Source: Nitrospinaceae bacterium (GTDB lineage Bacteria; Nitrospinota_A; UBA7883; JAJDBK01). Taken from it: a DNA stretch of 64,000 nucleotides. The stretch covers positions 59,954 to 123,953 of the forward strand of contig JAJDBK010000031.1 in NCBI GenBank assembly GCA_029261405.1, read 5' to 3'. Positions 17,502-26,985 of the stretch are shown one piece after another; position 1 is the first letter of the stretch; every line of letters begins with the position of its first letter. The position numbers and the translations under genes were made by a program. The notes under the pieces are model-generated. The model was not told the origin of the DNA and ran no database searches. It worked only from the letters and a program-made list of their open reading frames with translations.

Positions 17502-18296
17502 TCACCAGTCCTTTCCGGAAGGCGATTGGCCCGGCATGACGTTCGCCTTCATTTTTTCTCTCAAATCACGCTCTTCGCTCTCGATGGCGTTGAAGATTTT
17601 CTCAGCTTCTTCCTTGCTTATATCTCCCGGTTTCTCTTTTTTCTTCTCTTCTTCGCCACTTCTCTTTTTATCAGCTTTCTCTTCTTCTTTTTTGGAGTCT
17701 TCCTTATCCTTTTTCTCCTGATCGTCTTTTGAATCTTTCTGATCGGAGTCCTCTTTTTGCTCTTCGTTCTTCTCTTTATTATCCTGTTTTTGATCTTCTT
17801 CTTTTTTCTTCTGCTCCAGCTCTTTTAACTTTTCGTAAGCAAGCTCCAGATTGTGCCGCGCCTTGTCATCTTCAGGATGGAGTCGCACGAGGCTCTTATA
17901 TTGTTTGACCGCGCCGTTAAGGCTTTTTTCCGCATTTTCCATATCTTTTGCCTGCAGGGCCTGATCCCCTCCGCTCAAGAGGGCCGATCCCCGGTTGAAA
18001 GCGGCTTTATGCTGAAGTTCAGGATCGTCTGTCTGCAAAGAGCGGGTAAACGCTTTTTCAGCGTCGGCGTATTTTTCGAGTTTATAAAGTGTCGCGCCGA
18101 GGTTGAAATCGACCCTTTTTGATTCAGGATCGTCGTTCTGGGCGTTCCGGTACGCTTTAAGCGCCTCTTCGTATTTCCCCTCCGCAAAAAGGTCGTTTCC
18201 TTCCTTGTTGGCGAAATATGCGGTATCGCCGAATCCGCATATAAGCAAGGACATCAGAAAGAGGGCTGTGAGCCTTGCAGTGTCACTTCTCATCAA
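17502..18296 (-). CDS. Exported TPR protein, BatC-like
   Basis: A 264-residue protein with an N-terminal signal or anchor (about 8-24). Tetratricopeptide repeats cover about 27-165 (for example GNDLFAEGKYEEALKAYRNA), then comes a highly charged Lys/Glu/Asp stretch (about 165-230) and a DISKEEAEKIFNAI segment. This order matches BatC-type proteins of the Bacteroides aerotolerance operons, but no BatA, BatB or MoxR partner is here. It overlaps the end of the ppx gene by 14 bases and lies four bases before mtnP, so it belongs to the same leftward operon. Confidence 0.75.
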   Translation of the reverse strand: MMRSDTARLTALFLMSLLICGFGDTAYFANKEGNDLFAEGKYEEALKAYRNAQNDDPESKRVDFNLGATLYKLEKYADAEKAFTRSLQTDDPELQHKAAFNRGSALLSGGDQALQAKDMENAEKSLNGAVKQYKSLVRLHPEDDKARHNLELAYEKLKELEQKKKEEDQKQDNKEKNEEQKEDSDQKDSKDDQEKKDKEDSKKEEEKADKKRSGEEEKKKEKPGDISKEEAEKIFNAIESEERDLREKMKANVMPGQSPSGKDW

Positions 18297-19203
18297 TCAA
18301 CTTCATCAATAAACCTTCGCGCAGGCCGTAATCGGATACGCGTATATATTCAGCATTCAACAGTTTCATGGCCGACTCGATTATTATAATGCCCGGAACT
18401 ATCAAGTCTTCACGACCTTTCGACAAAGCCGGAATCTTCGATCTCTCTTCGATGGTCATGGCGAAGATTTTATTCCGCAGGTCGATAATTTTATCAGATG
18501 TGAGAAGGTAATTGTTTATCCTCTGCGCATCGTATTCTGAAAGGTTTAGAGCTATCGCCGCAAGGGACGTTACCGTTCCGGCTGTACCGACAAGTTCGTC
18601 TCCTTTCACTGCGTTGATTTTAGTCAAAGCGGCCTTAACGGTTTTTTCAATCTCCCCCGTCAACGATTCGATCTCATCGTTATCTGCCGGGTGTTTTGAA
18701 ATGTATTTCTCTGTCAACCGCACCACACCAAGGTCAGTACTTTGCGATTCGGCGAGATTGCCCTCCGACAGAATAAATTCGGTACTCCCCCCTCCGATAT
18801 CAAAAAGAATGTAGCGGGATTTCACATTGCCCATCACAAGCCCGGCCCCCAACAAGGAAAGCCTCGCCTCCTCCTCCCACGCAATTACGACAAGATCGGC
18901 GCCGGTTTTTTCCTTTATGGCCGAGGCGAGTTCGGAGGTGTTTGACGCATCCCTTACAGCGCTGGTTCCGAAGACATGAAGAGTGAAAGGGTTAAAGTGA
19001 TCCGCCTCAATTTGCATTTTCCGCACAGCGTCTGACGTATCCTTTATGGCCCTGTCGGTCAGTTTTCCTGTTTTTGATAACGATTCGCCCAGCCTGGTTA
19101 TAATCTGACCGGAGTATAATTCTAAAAATCCGGTGTTAACCACCTCCGCCACCAGCAGACGGACCGTGTTGGTACCCAGATCGACAACTCCTATTCTAGC
19201 CAT
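18283..19203 (-). CDS. Ppx/GppA family phosphatase (exopolyphosphatase or pppGpp hydrolase)
   Basis: A 306-residue protein of the ASKHA fold, the short form of the family. The phosphate motifs are GVVDLGTNTVRLLV (residues 4-17) and LFDIGGGSTEFIL (about 130-142). Family members hydrolyse polyphosphate chains or pppGpp. It heads a leftward run through the TPR, mtnP, DksA-like, deaminase and pgi genes. The DksA-like protein in the same run makes a stringent-response link attractive, but this is inference. A 44-base gap separates it from the divergent nif3-like gene. Confidence 0.88.
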   Translation of the reverse strand: MARIGVVDLGTNTVRLLVAEVVNTGFLELYSGQIITRLGESLSKTGKLTDRAIKDTSDAVRKMQIEADHFNPFTLHVFGTSAVRDASNTSELASAIKEKTGADLVVIAWEEEARLSLLGAGLVMGNVKSRYILFDIGGGSTEFILSEGNLAESQSTDLGVVRLTEKYISKHPADNDEIESLTGEIEKTVKAALTKINAVKGDELVGTAGTVTSLAAIALNLSEYDAQRINNYLLTSDKIIDLRNKIFAMTIEERSKIPALSKGREDLIVPGIIIIESAMKLLNAEYIRVSDYGLREGLLMKLIDEK

Positions 19204-19247
19204 GCTATATTCCGCAAATCGGTTTTACTGATATCATAGCAGTAGCG

Positions 19248-20027
19248 ATGAAAATAAAGGAGTTCTCCATGGCCGATCTTATGAAGATCGTTTCTTTTGC
19301 GGACGATTACCTCGGCGCCGATTCTTTCAAGGATTGTACACCGAATGGTCTTCAGGTTTCTGGCGTCTGCGAAGTGTCAAAAATCGTTACTGGTGTCTCA
19401 GCTTGCATGGAGCTTTTTGAGGCCGCTAAAGAAGAGTCAGCCCAGGCGGTTTTAGCGCATCACGGCATGTTCTTCGACTCCGATCCGAGGATTGTTACAG
19501 GGAGTGTCAAGGAACGATTGAAGTTTCTGCTCCATAACGACATCTCCCTTATCGCATATCACCTGCCGCTCGACGCCCATACGGACATTGGCAACAACGC
19601 CTCTATCGTATCGACCCTCGGCCTTGTCGATAAAGAGCCTTTCGGAACATACGGAAACAAAACCATCGGGTTTCTTGCGAAAACAGCTGAACCGCTCCCT
19701 GTTTCGGAACTGGTCAAGGCCGTTCAGACTAAAATAAACCTTATGACCCGTCATTACTGCTTCGGACCGCACGAGGTGAACCGGATCGCCATCCTCTCAG
19801 GCGGCGCTCCGGGATTGTTGCGGGAGGCGATATCCGCCGGGGCTGATGTTTTTCTGACCGGCGAAGATACCGAATGGATATATCACCTCGCCAAAGAGGA
19901 GGGAATTCATTATCTGGCTTGCGGACATCACGCCACTGAGCGGTTCGGCGCAAAAGCTCTCGGAGAGGTTATATCGGGAAAATTCGGGATAGAAGCGAAA
20001 TTTGTGGATATACCCAATCCGATTTAA
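19248..20027 (+). CDS. Nif3-like dinuclear metal centre protein
   Basis: A 259-residue NIF3/DUF34 family protein. Metal ligands are visible as LAHHGMF (near 72), His in AYHLPLDAHTDIGNN, and GHHATERFGAKAL near the end. The family is universal and suggested to be a GTP cyclohydrolase I type 2-like or metal insertion protein; its function is unsettled. An alternative ATG at 19269 (MADLMKIV) would remove seven residues. Its TAA stop overlaps that of gspN in the palindrome TTAA (20024-20027). Confidence 0.9.
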   Translation: MKIKEFSMADLMKIVSFADDYLGADSFKDCTPNGLQVSGVCEVSKIVTGVSACMELFEAAKEESAQAVLAHHGMFFDSDPRIVTGSVKERLKFLLHNDISLIAYHLPLDAHTDIGNNASIVSTLGLVDKEPFGTYGNKTIGFLAKTAEPLPVSELVKAVQTKINLMTRHYCFGPHEVNRIAILSGGAPGLLREAISAGADVFLTGEDTEWIYHLAKEEGIHYLACGHHATERFGAKALGEVISGKFGIEAKFVDIPNPI

Positions 20028-20872
20028 AGGGTCTTCGGGTTGGCTATCGTTCCGCCGATCCTGATTAGAGTCTCCCCATCGTCCCCTTTGGGAAAGAAAG
20101 CCAGCAGTCCGCCGACCCTGTTTTCGAGTTCACCGTCGAGCCTGATTTTTACTGTAAGGTTCAAGTGGGAGAAACGGAGGTTTGCCGGTGAGAGAATCAG
20201 ACTTCCGGTTACCGTAACGTCCAGCTCCGGCCCGGTCAGGTTCAACCGGTCCACCACCACCCTGCCGTGGTTATAAATGATGGAGCTTTCACCACCGCTG
20301 ATAACTATCGGGTCTTTACCCGCCATAAGAAGGGGGGATAAGGTCAGCGAACCTTCACCCAGGGTTGTGGTCAGTCTGCCGTCCCCTTTCGTTACCGGGT
20401 CTTCGATATAAGCAAAACCCCCTTCGCCTGCGAGGTTTCCAGACAGCCGCGCCCAGGGAAATTTTTTCCACACGGGAAGAAGAGCTATATCGAGTTTGTC
20501 GAAAGAAAAATCTATCAACAGGTCATCCTTGCGCCAACCGTTAAAAACTGTATTTACCCGGGCGGCGCCTCCCAGGGTTTTCGCGTTGGTCGTAAACCCC
20601 GCGTCACCACCCAGAAATGTTGAGAAGTCCGGGGTGAGCGTAACTTGTGACAGGTCGATTATCTCCGCCCCCGGTTTGGAGATTTCTATACCGGCAAACC
20701 TCACGCCCGGCGGTATCGTAAGCTCGGACCCCGATATCTCAACTTGTATCCGCGAATCGGTTTTCATCAACGCATTTGAAACCGCAGCGCCTATAACCTC
20801 ACCCGGAAACCTGACATAAGAAAGCGTAAGGAGCAGAAGAAAAAAGAGAGCTGTGTAAATAAAAACTCGCAT
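20024..20872 (-). CDS. gspN: Type II secretion system protein N
   Basis: A 282-residue inner-membrane-anchored protein with an N-terminal TM segment (about 4-22) and a long beta-rich periplasmic part. It is the last gene of the gsp operon, directly after gspM, where gspN normally lies. The sequence fits the T2SS N/AsmA-like pattern (GxLxLSPxxLRFSHLNLTVKI). Its exact role in the machine is unclear even in model systems. Confidence 0.82.
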   Translation of the reverse strand: MRVFIYTALFFLLLLTLSYVRFPGEVIGAAVSNALMKTDSRIQVEISGSELTIPPGVRFAGIEISKPGAEIIDLSQVTLTPDFSTFLGGDAGFTTNAKTLGGAARVNTVFNGWRKDDLLIDFSFDKLDIALLPVWKKFPWARLSGNLAGEGGFAYIEDPVTKGDGRLTTTLGEGSLTLSPLLMAGKDPIVISGGESSIIYNHGRVVVDRLNLTGPELDVTVTGSLILSPANLRFSHLNLTVKIRLDGELENRVGGLLAFFPKGDDGETLIRIGGTIANPKTL

Positions 20873-20883
20873 ATATATCGCCG

Positions 20884-21420
20884 TTATTTGAGAGGCTCGA
20901 TAAAAGCCACCGCTACGGTAACTTTGAGTAGGGATGGATCGTCAAACTCCGTCTTCACCGAAAGCTGTTTTACCCTCGACCCTCTCCCCGACTCTTTTAA
21001 CTCCGAGAGAAACCGGACCAGACCGTCGAGCGATATCTTTTCTATCTTTATCTGTATAACAGACTCCCTGTATTTATCGGTGGTAACAGGTGGCGAGGGG
21101 GACATCGACGTTACGTTCTCCCGCGCGCCCGTCTCGTTGGCCACGGTTTCTATTCTGGAAAGGATAGATGTTTCTGATCTGTTTTTTGCGATTCTTTTTT
21201 CAAACTGATCGAACTCTTTTTTTAACTCCACCACCCTGTCGGCGATGGCGGTAACTTCGATAAGCTCCTCTTGTTTCTTGTCGATTTTTCGCAGGAGAAT
21301 TCGTCTTTTTTCGACCGCCGGTTCATAGACCATCAGCCAGAAGATTGTGGCCAGTGTAAAGATCACGCAGATCGATACGGATAATTTCTCACGGCTTGTC
21401 ATCGAATTGAATCCGTTCAT
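20884..21420 (-). CDS. gspM: Type II secretion system protein M
   Basis: A 178-residue bitopic inner-membrane protein. The TM segment is at about residues 13-32, a coiled coil follows (about 38-85), then a small periplasmic ferredoxin-like domain. It partners GspL in the inner-membrane platform. Its start overlaps the gspL stop by four bases (ATGA), as is usual for the pair. Confidence 0.87.
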   Translation of the reverse strand: MNGFNSMTSREKLSVSICVIFTLATIFWLMVYEPAVEKRRILLRKIDKKQEELIEVTAIADRVVELKKEFDQFEKRIAKNRSETSILSRIETVANETGARENVTSMSPSPPVTTDKYRESVIQIKIEKISLDGLVRFLSELKESGRGSRVKQLSVKTEFDDPSLLKVTVAVAFIEPLK

Positions 21421-22877
21421 CGTTCGGTCACAAGCTCCATATCAAAATCTATACTACCCGGTGTAACGGAGGCTTTGGCTCCTGTAACGGTCACAGTTTC
21501 GGTCCACGGCAATTTATCGAACTCCGATTTAAGTCTCTCCACATTCTCAAAAGAGCCGGTTCTCCCTTTCATGGTAATGTTCATCGCCTCGTAGGAGAAG
21601 GAGTCGATATCGAGCCTGATTCCGGGCGGGACAGATGATGTTATGTCGAAAAGACGGTCGAGCAGAGGATCGTTCTCCGACAGGGCGAAACCGAGTTGTT
21701 CCTTTTGCAAAAGCAGGTCGGCGTAACCGTTTTTCAATTGCTGGGTCTCCGATACGATTCTTTTCACTTCCGGCAAAGCGCGCGTGAACTCCGAGCGTAC
21801 GTTCGTTTTCAGGCCGTCATACTTTTGTTGCAACAAAGCCCCCTCAAGCAGGTAAGAGGCTCCGGCGGCCAGTGGAACCAGGGCGAGAAGAATTGCTGTG
21901 GTCAGCGCCATGCTCTTTCCGCCCGCGATTTTTCTCCTCTTTTCGTACTCTCCGGTCAGGAAGTTCATAGAGAGGTTTTTTGGCTTGTTCGCCATTATTG
22001 TTCCGGCGGCAAGGGCGGCTGAAAAGAGCCACGATTCGGCCTTTCTGGAGAATGCGGGATCATCATCCAATAAAACGTTATCGAGTGAACCGTTTGAAGG
22101 TTTTGATATCGGAGCTTTCAGATATCCTTCCAGCGCATTCGCAAGCTGTGTGTCGTGGCTGATACCGCCTGATAGTAAAACTCCACCGAGGGACCGAACG
22201 CCGTGGCTCAACAAAAGCCGGAGCGACTCACTCGCGATATTTTTCGCGTAGCCCTCTTTCTCCTCCGTCGCTGACTCCGATCCCGTATCTACACTGTGGC
22301 AGTCGTAGATACGCCCATCTTTTACGAACGATATGGAGGTGGACCGCAGACCGATGTCGATACTCGCCACGATCCCCTCCGTCTGATTGTTATCCTCCAT
22401 CGCCGCCATGGCTGTGGCGCAATGGTGAGGAATCAGAACGTCCGGTTCGCCCCCCGCCTCCCGCAAGGTTGCAAGGAACGAGTCTATATTGCTTTTGAGC
22501 GAAAGGGAGGCCAAAACTTTCGACCCCGATTCAGTCTTTTCCACCACAATGTAATCCGCGACGATCTCATCCGCGTCAAAGGGTGTCTGCGACTCTATCT
22601 CGAACAGCAACGCCTCACCGATCCGTTTGTTGTCGTCGAAAGGGAAGTTAAGGAGCCTGTAACTCAAGTAACTCGCGGGGAGGAGAACCGCCATCCGGTC
22701 CTCTTCCGGGTCATACGAGTTTAGCTCCAGAATATCCCGGATAGCAGAGACCGTCTCCTCTTTTGTCTCCCCTGTGGCTCTGCGAACCATCTTTACAGGT
22801 TCGATACCGCGAAACCGTTTCTCCATCACCACGGCTTTCACCGAGTGAGATCCGATCTCAATTCCGAATAGACTCAT
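21417..22877 (-). CDS. gspL: Type II secretion system protein L
   Basis: A 486-residue protein. The cytoplasmic actin-like domain begins FGIEIGSHSVKAVV and includes a second phosphate loop SIDIGLRSTSISF (near 172), so it looks like PilM and may keep nucleotide-binding motifs. A TM segment lies around 325-345, then a periplasmic coiled coil and ferredoxin-like domain that resembles PilN. It recruits the GspE ATPase to the platform. The PilM/PilN character is stronger than in enteric GspL. Confidence 0.88.
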   Translation of the reverse strand: MSLFGIEIGSHSVKAVVMEKRFRGIEPVKMVRRATGETKEETVSAIRDILELNSYDPEEDRMAVLLPASYLSYRLLNFPFDDNKRIGEALLFEIESQTPFDADEIVADYIVVEKTESGSKVLASLSLKSNIDSFLATLREAGGEPDVLIPHHCATAMAAMEDNNQTEGIVASIDIGLRSTSISFVKDGRIYDCHSVDTGSESATEEKEGYAKNIASESLRLLLSHGVRSLGGVLLSGGISHDTQLANALEGYLKAPISKPSNGSLDNVLLDDDPAFSRKAESWLFSAALAAGTIMANKPKNLSMNFLTGEYEKRRKIAGGKSMALTTAILLALVPLAAGASYLLEGALLQQKYDGLKTNVRSEFTRALPEVKRIVSETQQLKNGYADLLLQKEQLGFALSENDPLLDRLFDITSSVPPGIRLDIDSFSYEAMNITMKGRTGSFENVERLKSEFDKLPWTETVTVTGAKASVTPGSIDFDMELVTER

Positions 22878-22884
22878 TTTGTAA

Positions 22885-23814
22885 TCATAACGCCTTGTAG
22901 AAGAGGACTTCGGTTCCGGTGGCGCTTCTTTTATATACCGCCCGGATCAGTTTGGTTGTTTCGTCGAAGGTGGCTGTTGACTCCACCGAATAGTAGTCAC
23001 TGCTGGCGTCTATCATCAGAGCCAGGTCGGAGTAGATCTCGCTCACACCCGGAACCTGTTTTATATCCTCCCGTTTTGTGAACGGTTTCACCACCCGGAT
23101 ACGGATCATGGTATCGACCATCTCTTCGGTCATATCCTCATGCAGTGAGAGCAGAACCTCAGGCGGCGCCGTATTGGCGTTTATGTAACCGGCGGACCAG
23201 ACAGTAATGTAAGGAGTCAGCTTATCCAACACCACCGGCGTGAAATCCTTAAGCATGGCAAGCTCTCCCACCGAGTCGAGTTTTCCGTTCTTCGCCCGGT
23301 ACCCGTTTTTTAACGAGAGATAATAACCGTCTTCGGCGCCATCTACACTTATCTCGTTGTTCGGGTCGATCCAGTCAACCACCACTCCGGCCAGCCCCTC
23401 GTCAAGCTCCAGCCGATTGAGCAGTTTTGTAAAGGCGTTTATCCATCGCTCCTGCGGGTAACCGGCGTCGGAGGTGAGCTGGTTTAAATCGAGTTTACCC
23501 GACTCGTCCCGTATCGACACAAAGGTGTATTCACCATCTATCGGGATCGGTATAGCGGTCTGCGCCCACTCTTCAGTTAACGAATCGTATGTAAGGCTGT
23601 TCTTCTTGTCCGCCACAAGAATCAGTCTGGCGGCTGTCTGACCACTTCTGGCGGCGAAGTAGGCTTTCGTTTCGTTCCGGTACGACCCGGCCAGCGCGGA
23701 GTCGATCCACGAATCGTAGAACCGGTCAAACACAATGACAGTGAGAAGGGTGACCACGGTGATGGTAAGGGCCAGAGCCATACCATCCCGGTTTTTTACA
23801 GGACGTATAATCAT
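22885..23814 (-). CDS. gspK: Type II secretion minor pseudopilin K
   Basis: A 309-residue minor pseudopilin. The leader ends in RDGMALALTITVVTLLTVIVF, with the usual hydrophobic helix but G-M in place of G-F at the cleavage site, as is common for GspK. The large globular domain contains DESGKLDLNQL and the helix-hairpin-helix-like segment typical of the family. GspK caps the pseudopilus with I and J. It overlaps gspJ by four bases. Confidence 0.9.
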   Translation of the reverse strand: MIIRPVKNRDGMALALTITVVTLLTVIVFDRFYDSWIDSALAGSYRNETKAYFAARSGQTAARLILVADKKNSLTYDSLTEEWAQTAIPIPIDGEYTFVSIRDESGKLDLNQLTSDAGYPQERWINAFTKLLNRLELDEGLAGVVVDWIDPNNEISVDGAEDGYYLSLKNGYRAKNGKLDSVGELAMLKDFTPVVLDKLTPYITVWSAGYINANTAPPEVLLSLHEDMTEEMVDTMIRIRVVKPFTKREDIKQVPGVSEIYSDLALMIDASSDYYSVESTATFDETTKLIRAVYKRSATGTEVLFYKAL

Positions 23815-24449
23815 GTCCGCCCCCCAACCTGAACAAGAGCGCTACCGTTCACCCGTTCGCCATTCATGTTTTCCAGGGCAAACGTCACCTCCACAGCATG
23901 GGGAAGCGCGGAGTGGGATTTTGAGTCAAAACTGTCGAGGAACTTTCTGTTGTAATAATACCGGACGTTCCAGAAGATCAGTTGGTCTGTAACATCGAAG
24001 ACCTCCTCCATCTTACCACCATCCTCCAGCGATGCGATATCGGGGTTTTCGCTCCGGTAGAGGGTATAAAGCGCCTCCGGGTCTTTCGGTTTTTTCACGA
24101 ACCACCTTATCAACGCCTGTTCGGAGCCTGTGTTGAGCAGAATTACCCTCCTGCCGAATCCGGTAAATCGCATCTCGTCGGTCTGTCGCTCCGCCGACTG
24201 GCTGTCGCTTCCTGTAAAGACCCCAAGTTTGTTGTTCGGAAGCAGGGAGGCGGATTGCAGGTCTTCAGTCAACTTCTTTACGATGAACCGGACGACATGT
24301 GTTGTATCCGCCCGCTCTCTCACACCCACGCCGGACGCCAAGGTCGCGGAGAAGGTTCCGAAAATCAGTGTCCCGATAATGGCCAGAATTGACGAGGCCA
24401 CAAGAACCTCCACCAGGGTGAATCCATGTCGTCGGTTTATGAGATTCAT
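23811..24449 (-). CDS. gspJ: Type II secretion minor pseudopilin J
   Basis: A 212-residue pseudopilin. The prepilin peptidase site is RRHGFTLVEVLVASSILA (cleavage after Gly9), followed by the hydrophobic N-terminal helix. It forms the pseudopilus tip with GspI and GspK. It overlaps gspI and gspK by four bases on either side, which shows tight translational coupling. Confidence 0.92.
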   Translation of the reverse strand: MNLINRRHGFTLVEVLVASSILAIIGTLIFGTFSATLASGVGVRERADTTHVVRFIVKKLTEDLQSASLLPNNKLGVFTGSDSQSAERQTDEMRFTGFGRRVILLNTGSEQALIRWFVKKPKDPEALYTLYRSENPDIASLEDGGKMEEVFDVTDQLIFWNVRYYYNRKFLDSFDSKSHSALPHAVEVTFALENMNGERVNGSALVQVGGRT

Positions 24450-24838
24450 TTTTCGAAATACCCCTTTAACGTAAAGAGGCTCTCTTCATTTTTATCATCC
24501 GCCTCAAAGACCGATACGCTTACCTCCACAAGTCCTGTGAAGGGGGTCGCTTTTATCTCCGAGCGCCAGTTAAATTCCGGGATATCCTTACGTTTCTCCC
24601 GTTCCGACAGACCTGGCTTGAGCGCAGGTCTCAACGCGATCCGCTCAATCTCCATCCGGGCCAGGGAAACTGCGGCGCTTAAACGGTTAGCTTCGCCACT
24701 TAAAGCAAGCGCCCTGTTGTTGGCGGTCAGCAACGCCACCAGCGCAATCGACATGATCGACATGGCTACCATGATTTCGAGCAGGGTAAACCCGCATCTT
24801 CTGGTCATGGACACGTCAGGCCGCCTTGTCCGCCACAT
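24446..24838 (-). CDS. gspI: Type II secretion minor pseudopilin I
   Basis: A 130-residue pseudopilin with the site RRCGFTLLEIMVAMSIM. The ATG at 24838 has AGGAAAGG eight bases upstream but gives a 15-residue leader and overlaps gspH by 23 bases. The ATG at 24808 gives the usual short leader (MTRRCG) but lacks a clear ribosome binding site. I keep the longer form on the strength of the binding site. It forms the tip complex with J and K. Confidence 0.88.
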   Translation of the reverse strand: MWRTRRPDVSMTRRCGFTLLEIMVAMSIMSIALVALLTANNRALALSGEANRLSAAVSLARMEIERIALRPALKPGLSEREKRKDIPEFNWRSEIKATPFTGLVEVSVSVFEADDKNEESLFTLKGYFEK

Positions 24839-25328
24839 CGACGTAACCTTTCCTGATAATCACCCTGCCGGTAAGAGGCTTTACGATAAGGGACATGCTG
24901 TTTTTCGCATCGTCGGTTATATGGATTACCGAACGTTCGGCGAATCCACCCGGGAAAAAATGGATATAGGCTTTCCCTTCGGTGACTCTCCCCTGATAAG
25001 CGGTGGTAATTTCGGTTATATCGACTCCGTTGGCAAGCTCGCTTCTCTTTGCAAAAGGAAGCTCGGTCTCCTCGAACGAGTTTTGCTTGTTCAGCAAGGA
25101 GACGTAATAGCTGTTTGCCTTAAGGTCGAAAGTTAGCCGGTAGGTCAACTGTGTGGCCGCCGACCTGTCATATATATGGGAGATGACACCTGATATTCTT
25201 CTGGCTGTAGATTTTAATCGTCGGGAAGTGACATCGGGCAGAGTCGGGATAAGGAACGACGACAGAACGACAATGATTACCATAACGACGAGCGTTTCGA
25301 CAAGTGTGAACCCGCGCCTGTTTTGCAC
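24816..25328 (-). CDS. gspH: Type II secretion minor pseudopilin H
   Basis: A 170-residue pseudopilin with cleavage site NRRGFTLVETLVVMVIIVV near the N-terminus. The remainder is the small beta-rich domain of GspH/FimT type (residues about 35-160). It links the tip complex to the GspG fibre. Its start codon abuts the gspG stop. Confidence 0.9.
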   Translation of the reverse strand: MQNRRGFTLVETLVVMVIIVVLSSFLIPTLPDVTSRRLKSTARRISGVISHIYDRSAATQLTYRLTFDLKANSYYVSLLNKQNSFEETELPFAKRSELANGVDITEITTAYQGRVTEGKAYIHFFPGGFAERSVIHITDDAKNSMSLIVKPLTGRVIIRKGYVDVADKAA

Positions 25329-25765
25329 TAGTTAATTTCCCAACTGTTTATATCGGCGTATTTCCCATCGCCCCCCTCTTCGCCATCGGCGCCTAAGGAG
25401 TAGAGGTCGTAATCTCCATGCGCCCCCGGACTCAAATAGAGATATTCGCCGCCCCACGGATCGTCCGGTATCTTCGGCAGGTAACCTTCGTCACGCCATT
25501 TTCGTGGAATCTGGCCTGTTGCGGGTTTTAAAATCAGAGCGGTCAAACCCTGCTCTGTAGAAGGGTAGAGGCCGTTATCGATCTTGTAGAGGTTTAGCCC
25601 TGTCTCTATCGCCTTGATATCGAGAGTACATTTTACATGTCGCGCCTCGTCGGGTCGTCCCATGATCTTCGGCATTATCATCGTTGCCAGGATGCCGAGG
25701 ATAACCACTACAACCATTATCTCGATAAGGGTGAAACCCTCGCGGGTAATTACGTTACGTCTCAT
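25328..25765 (-). CDS. gspG: Type II secretion major pseudopilin G
   Basis: A 145-residue major pseudopilin. The cleavage site is [20 protein letters not shown]. Conserved family segments [30 protein letters not shown] and the calcium-loop-like [16 protein letters not shown] are all present. It polymerises into the pseudopilus that pushes substrates through GspD. The cleaving peptidase GspO/PilD is not in the window. Confidence 0.96.
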   Translation of the reverse strand: MRRNVITREGFTLIEIMVVVVILGILATMIMPKIMGRPDEARHVKCTLDIKAIETGLNLYKIDNGLYPSTEQGLTALILKPATGQIPRKWRDEGYLPKIPDDPWGGEYLYLSPGAHGDYDLYSLGADGEEGGDGKYADINSWEIN

Positions 25766-25766
25766 G

Positions 25767-26984
25767 TCAGCCTGTCATCTGGGAGATCTCGAATATCGGG
25801 AGTAAAATAGCCAGCACAATGAATCCGACCACCGACCCCATGACAAGGATCAGTATCGGCTCCACAAGCGAAGTCAGGGCGGTTACGGCGGTCTCCACCT
25901 CAAACTCGTAAGCGTCGGCCACCTTCTCAAGCATGGTGGGCAGGGAACCCGATTTCTCCCCCGCCATTATCATCTGGGTTACCAACGGCGGGAACAGTCC
26001 TGAGTTTTTTAACGGACCCGCGATGGTCTCCCCTTCGGTGATGTTGATAATAGCCTTTCCTATAGCGTTTGAAAGGGTGGCGTTATCGACAACTTCGGCG
26101 GTTACCTTGAGCGACTCGATAAGGGCCACACCACCGGTCAGCAAAACGCTCAACGCGCGTGCGAACCGGGAAACTGCGGCGTACCGTATCAGGTTTCCGA
26201 AGAGCGGAATCTTCAGGGATAACCGGTCGATTTTTTCTTTCCCTGATTGTGTGCGTCGGTACTTGTCTATAAAGAGGATCAAGCCTGCCAGGGAAACGAT
26301 AAGCAAGGCCCACCAGTTGATGAGAAAATCTGATACCGCCAGCAGTATCACCGTGGGCATTGGCAGAGCCTGCCCCATATCCTCGAACATAACCTTGACT
26401 TTCGGAGTCACGGAGGTCAGCAGGTAGAGAAGAGCCCCGGCGCCCACGACGGTCATAACAGCCGGATAGACCATGGCGGCGGTGACTTTTGATTTTAGCT
26501 TCAGCCTGTTTTCGTGAAACACCGCCAACCGTGATAAAGTTTCATCGAGAGCGCCTGTGGCCTCCCCTGCCCTTACAAGGTTCACATATAACGGATCGAA
26601 GAGGCGGTGATGCTCCCGCATCGAATCGGCGAGGGAAGCGCCTTGCAAAACCTTCTCCCGGATATCGGTGACCACCTTGCCCAACCGCCTGCCTTCAGAC
26701 TGTTCTATGAGTGCGTCGAGCGACTCCACAAGGGTGAGACCCCCGGCCTGAAGAGTGGCCAATTGGCGGGTGAAGGTGGCGATCTCCTTGTCACTCACTC
26801 TCTGGAAAAGAGATTTTAACGGGTTTAAAAGAATCTCCCGTTTGGCGGAATCAGAAGAGATGTTTGTTACCATCACTCCTTGCTGGCGAAGTTTTATCCG
26901 GGCGCCTTTCGGGCTGTCGGCGTCGATCACACCACTTTTCAAGGCGCCTTTACTGTCGTACCCGGCAAACTCGAATACAGGCAT
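25767..26984 (-). CDS. gspF: Type II secretion inner-membrane protein F
   Basis: A 405-residue polytopic protein with two T2SSF domains (about 70-190 and 270-390), each with a pair of hydrophobic segments. The order matches PilC/GspF. It is the core of the inner-membrane platform and contacts the GspE ATPase. It starts one base before the gspE stop region, with a spacing of one base. Confidence 0.94.
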   Translation of the reverse strand: MPVFEFAGYDSKGALKSGVIDADSPKGARIKLRQQGVMVTNISSDSAKREILLNPLKSLFQRVSDKEIATFTRQLATLQAGGLTLVESLDALIEQSEGRRLGKVVTDIREKVLQGASLADSMREHHRLFDPLYVNLVRAGEATGALDETLSRLAVFHENRLKLKSKVTAAMVYPAVMTVVGAGALLYLLTSVTPKVKVMFEDMGQALPMPTVILLAVSDFLINWWALLIVSLAGLILFIDKYRRTQSGKEKIDRLSLKIPLFGNLIRYAAVSRFARALSVLLTGGVALIESLKVTAEVVDNATLSNAIGKAIINITEGETIAGPLKNSGLFPPLVTQMIMAGEKSGSLPTMLEKVADAYEFEVETAVTALTSLVEPILILVMGSVVGFIVLAILLPIFEISQMTG

Positions 26985-26985
26985 G

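Noticed and set aside
17580..17830. The purine/pyrimidine-biased tract as a repeat or regulatory element
   Set aside because: It is the coding sequence of the Lys/Glu-rich stretch of the TPR protein.
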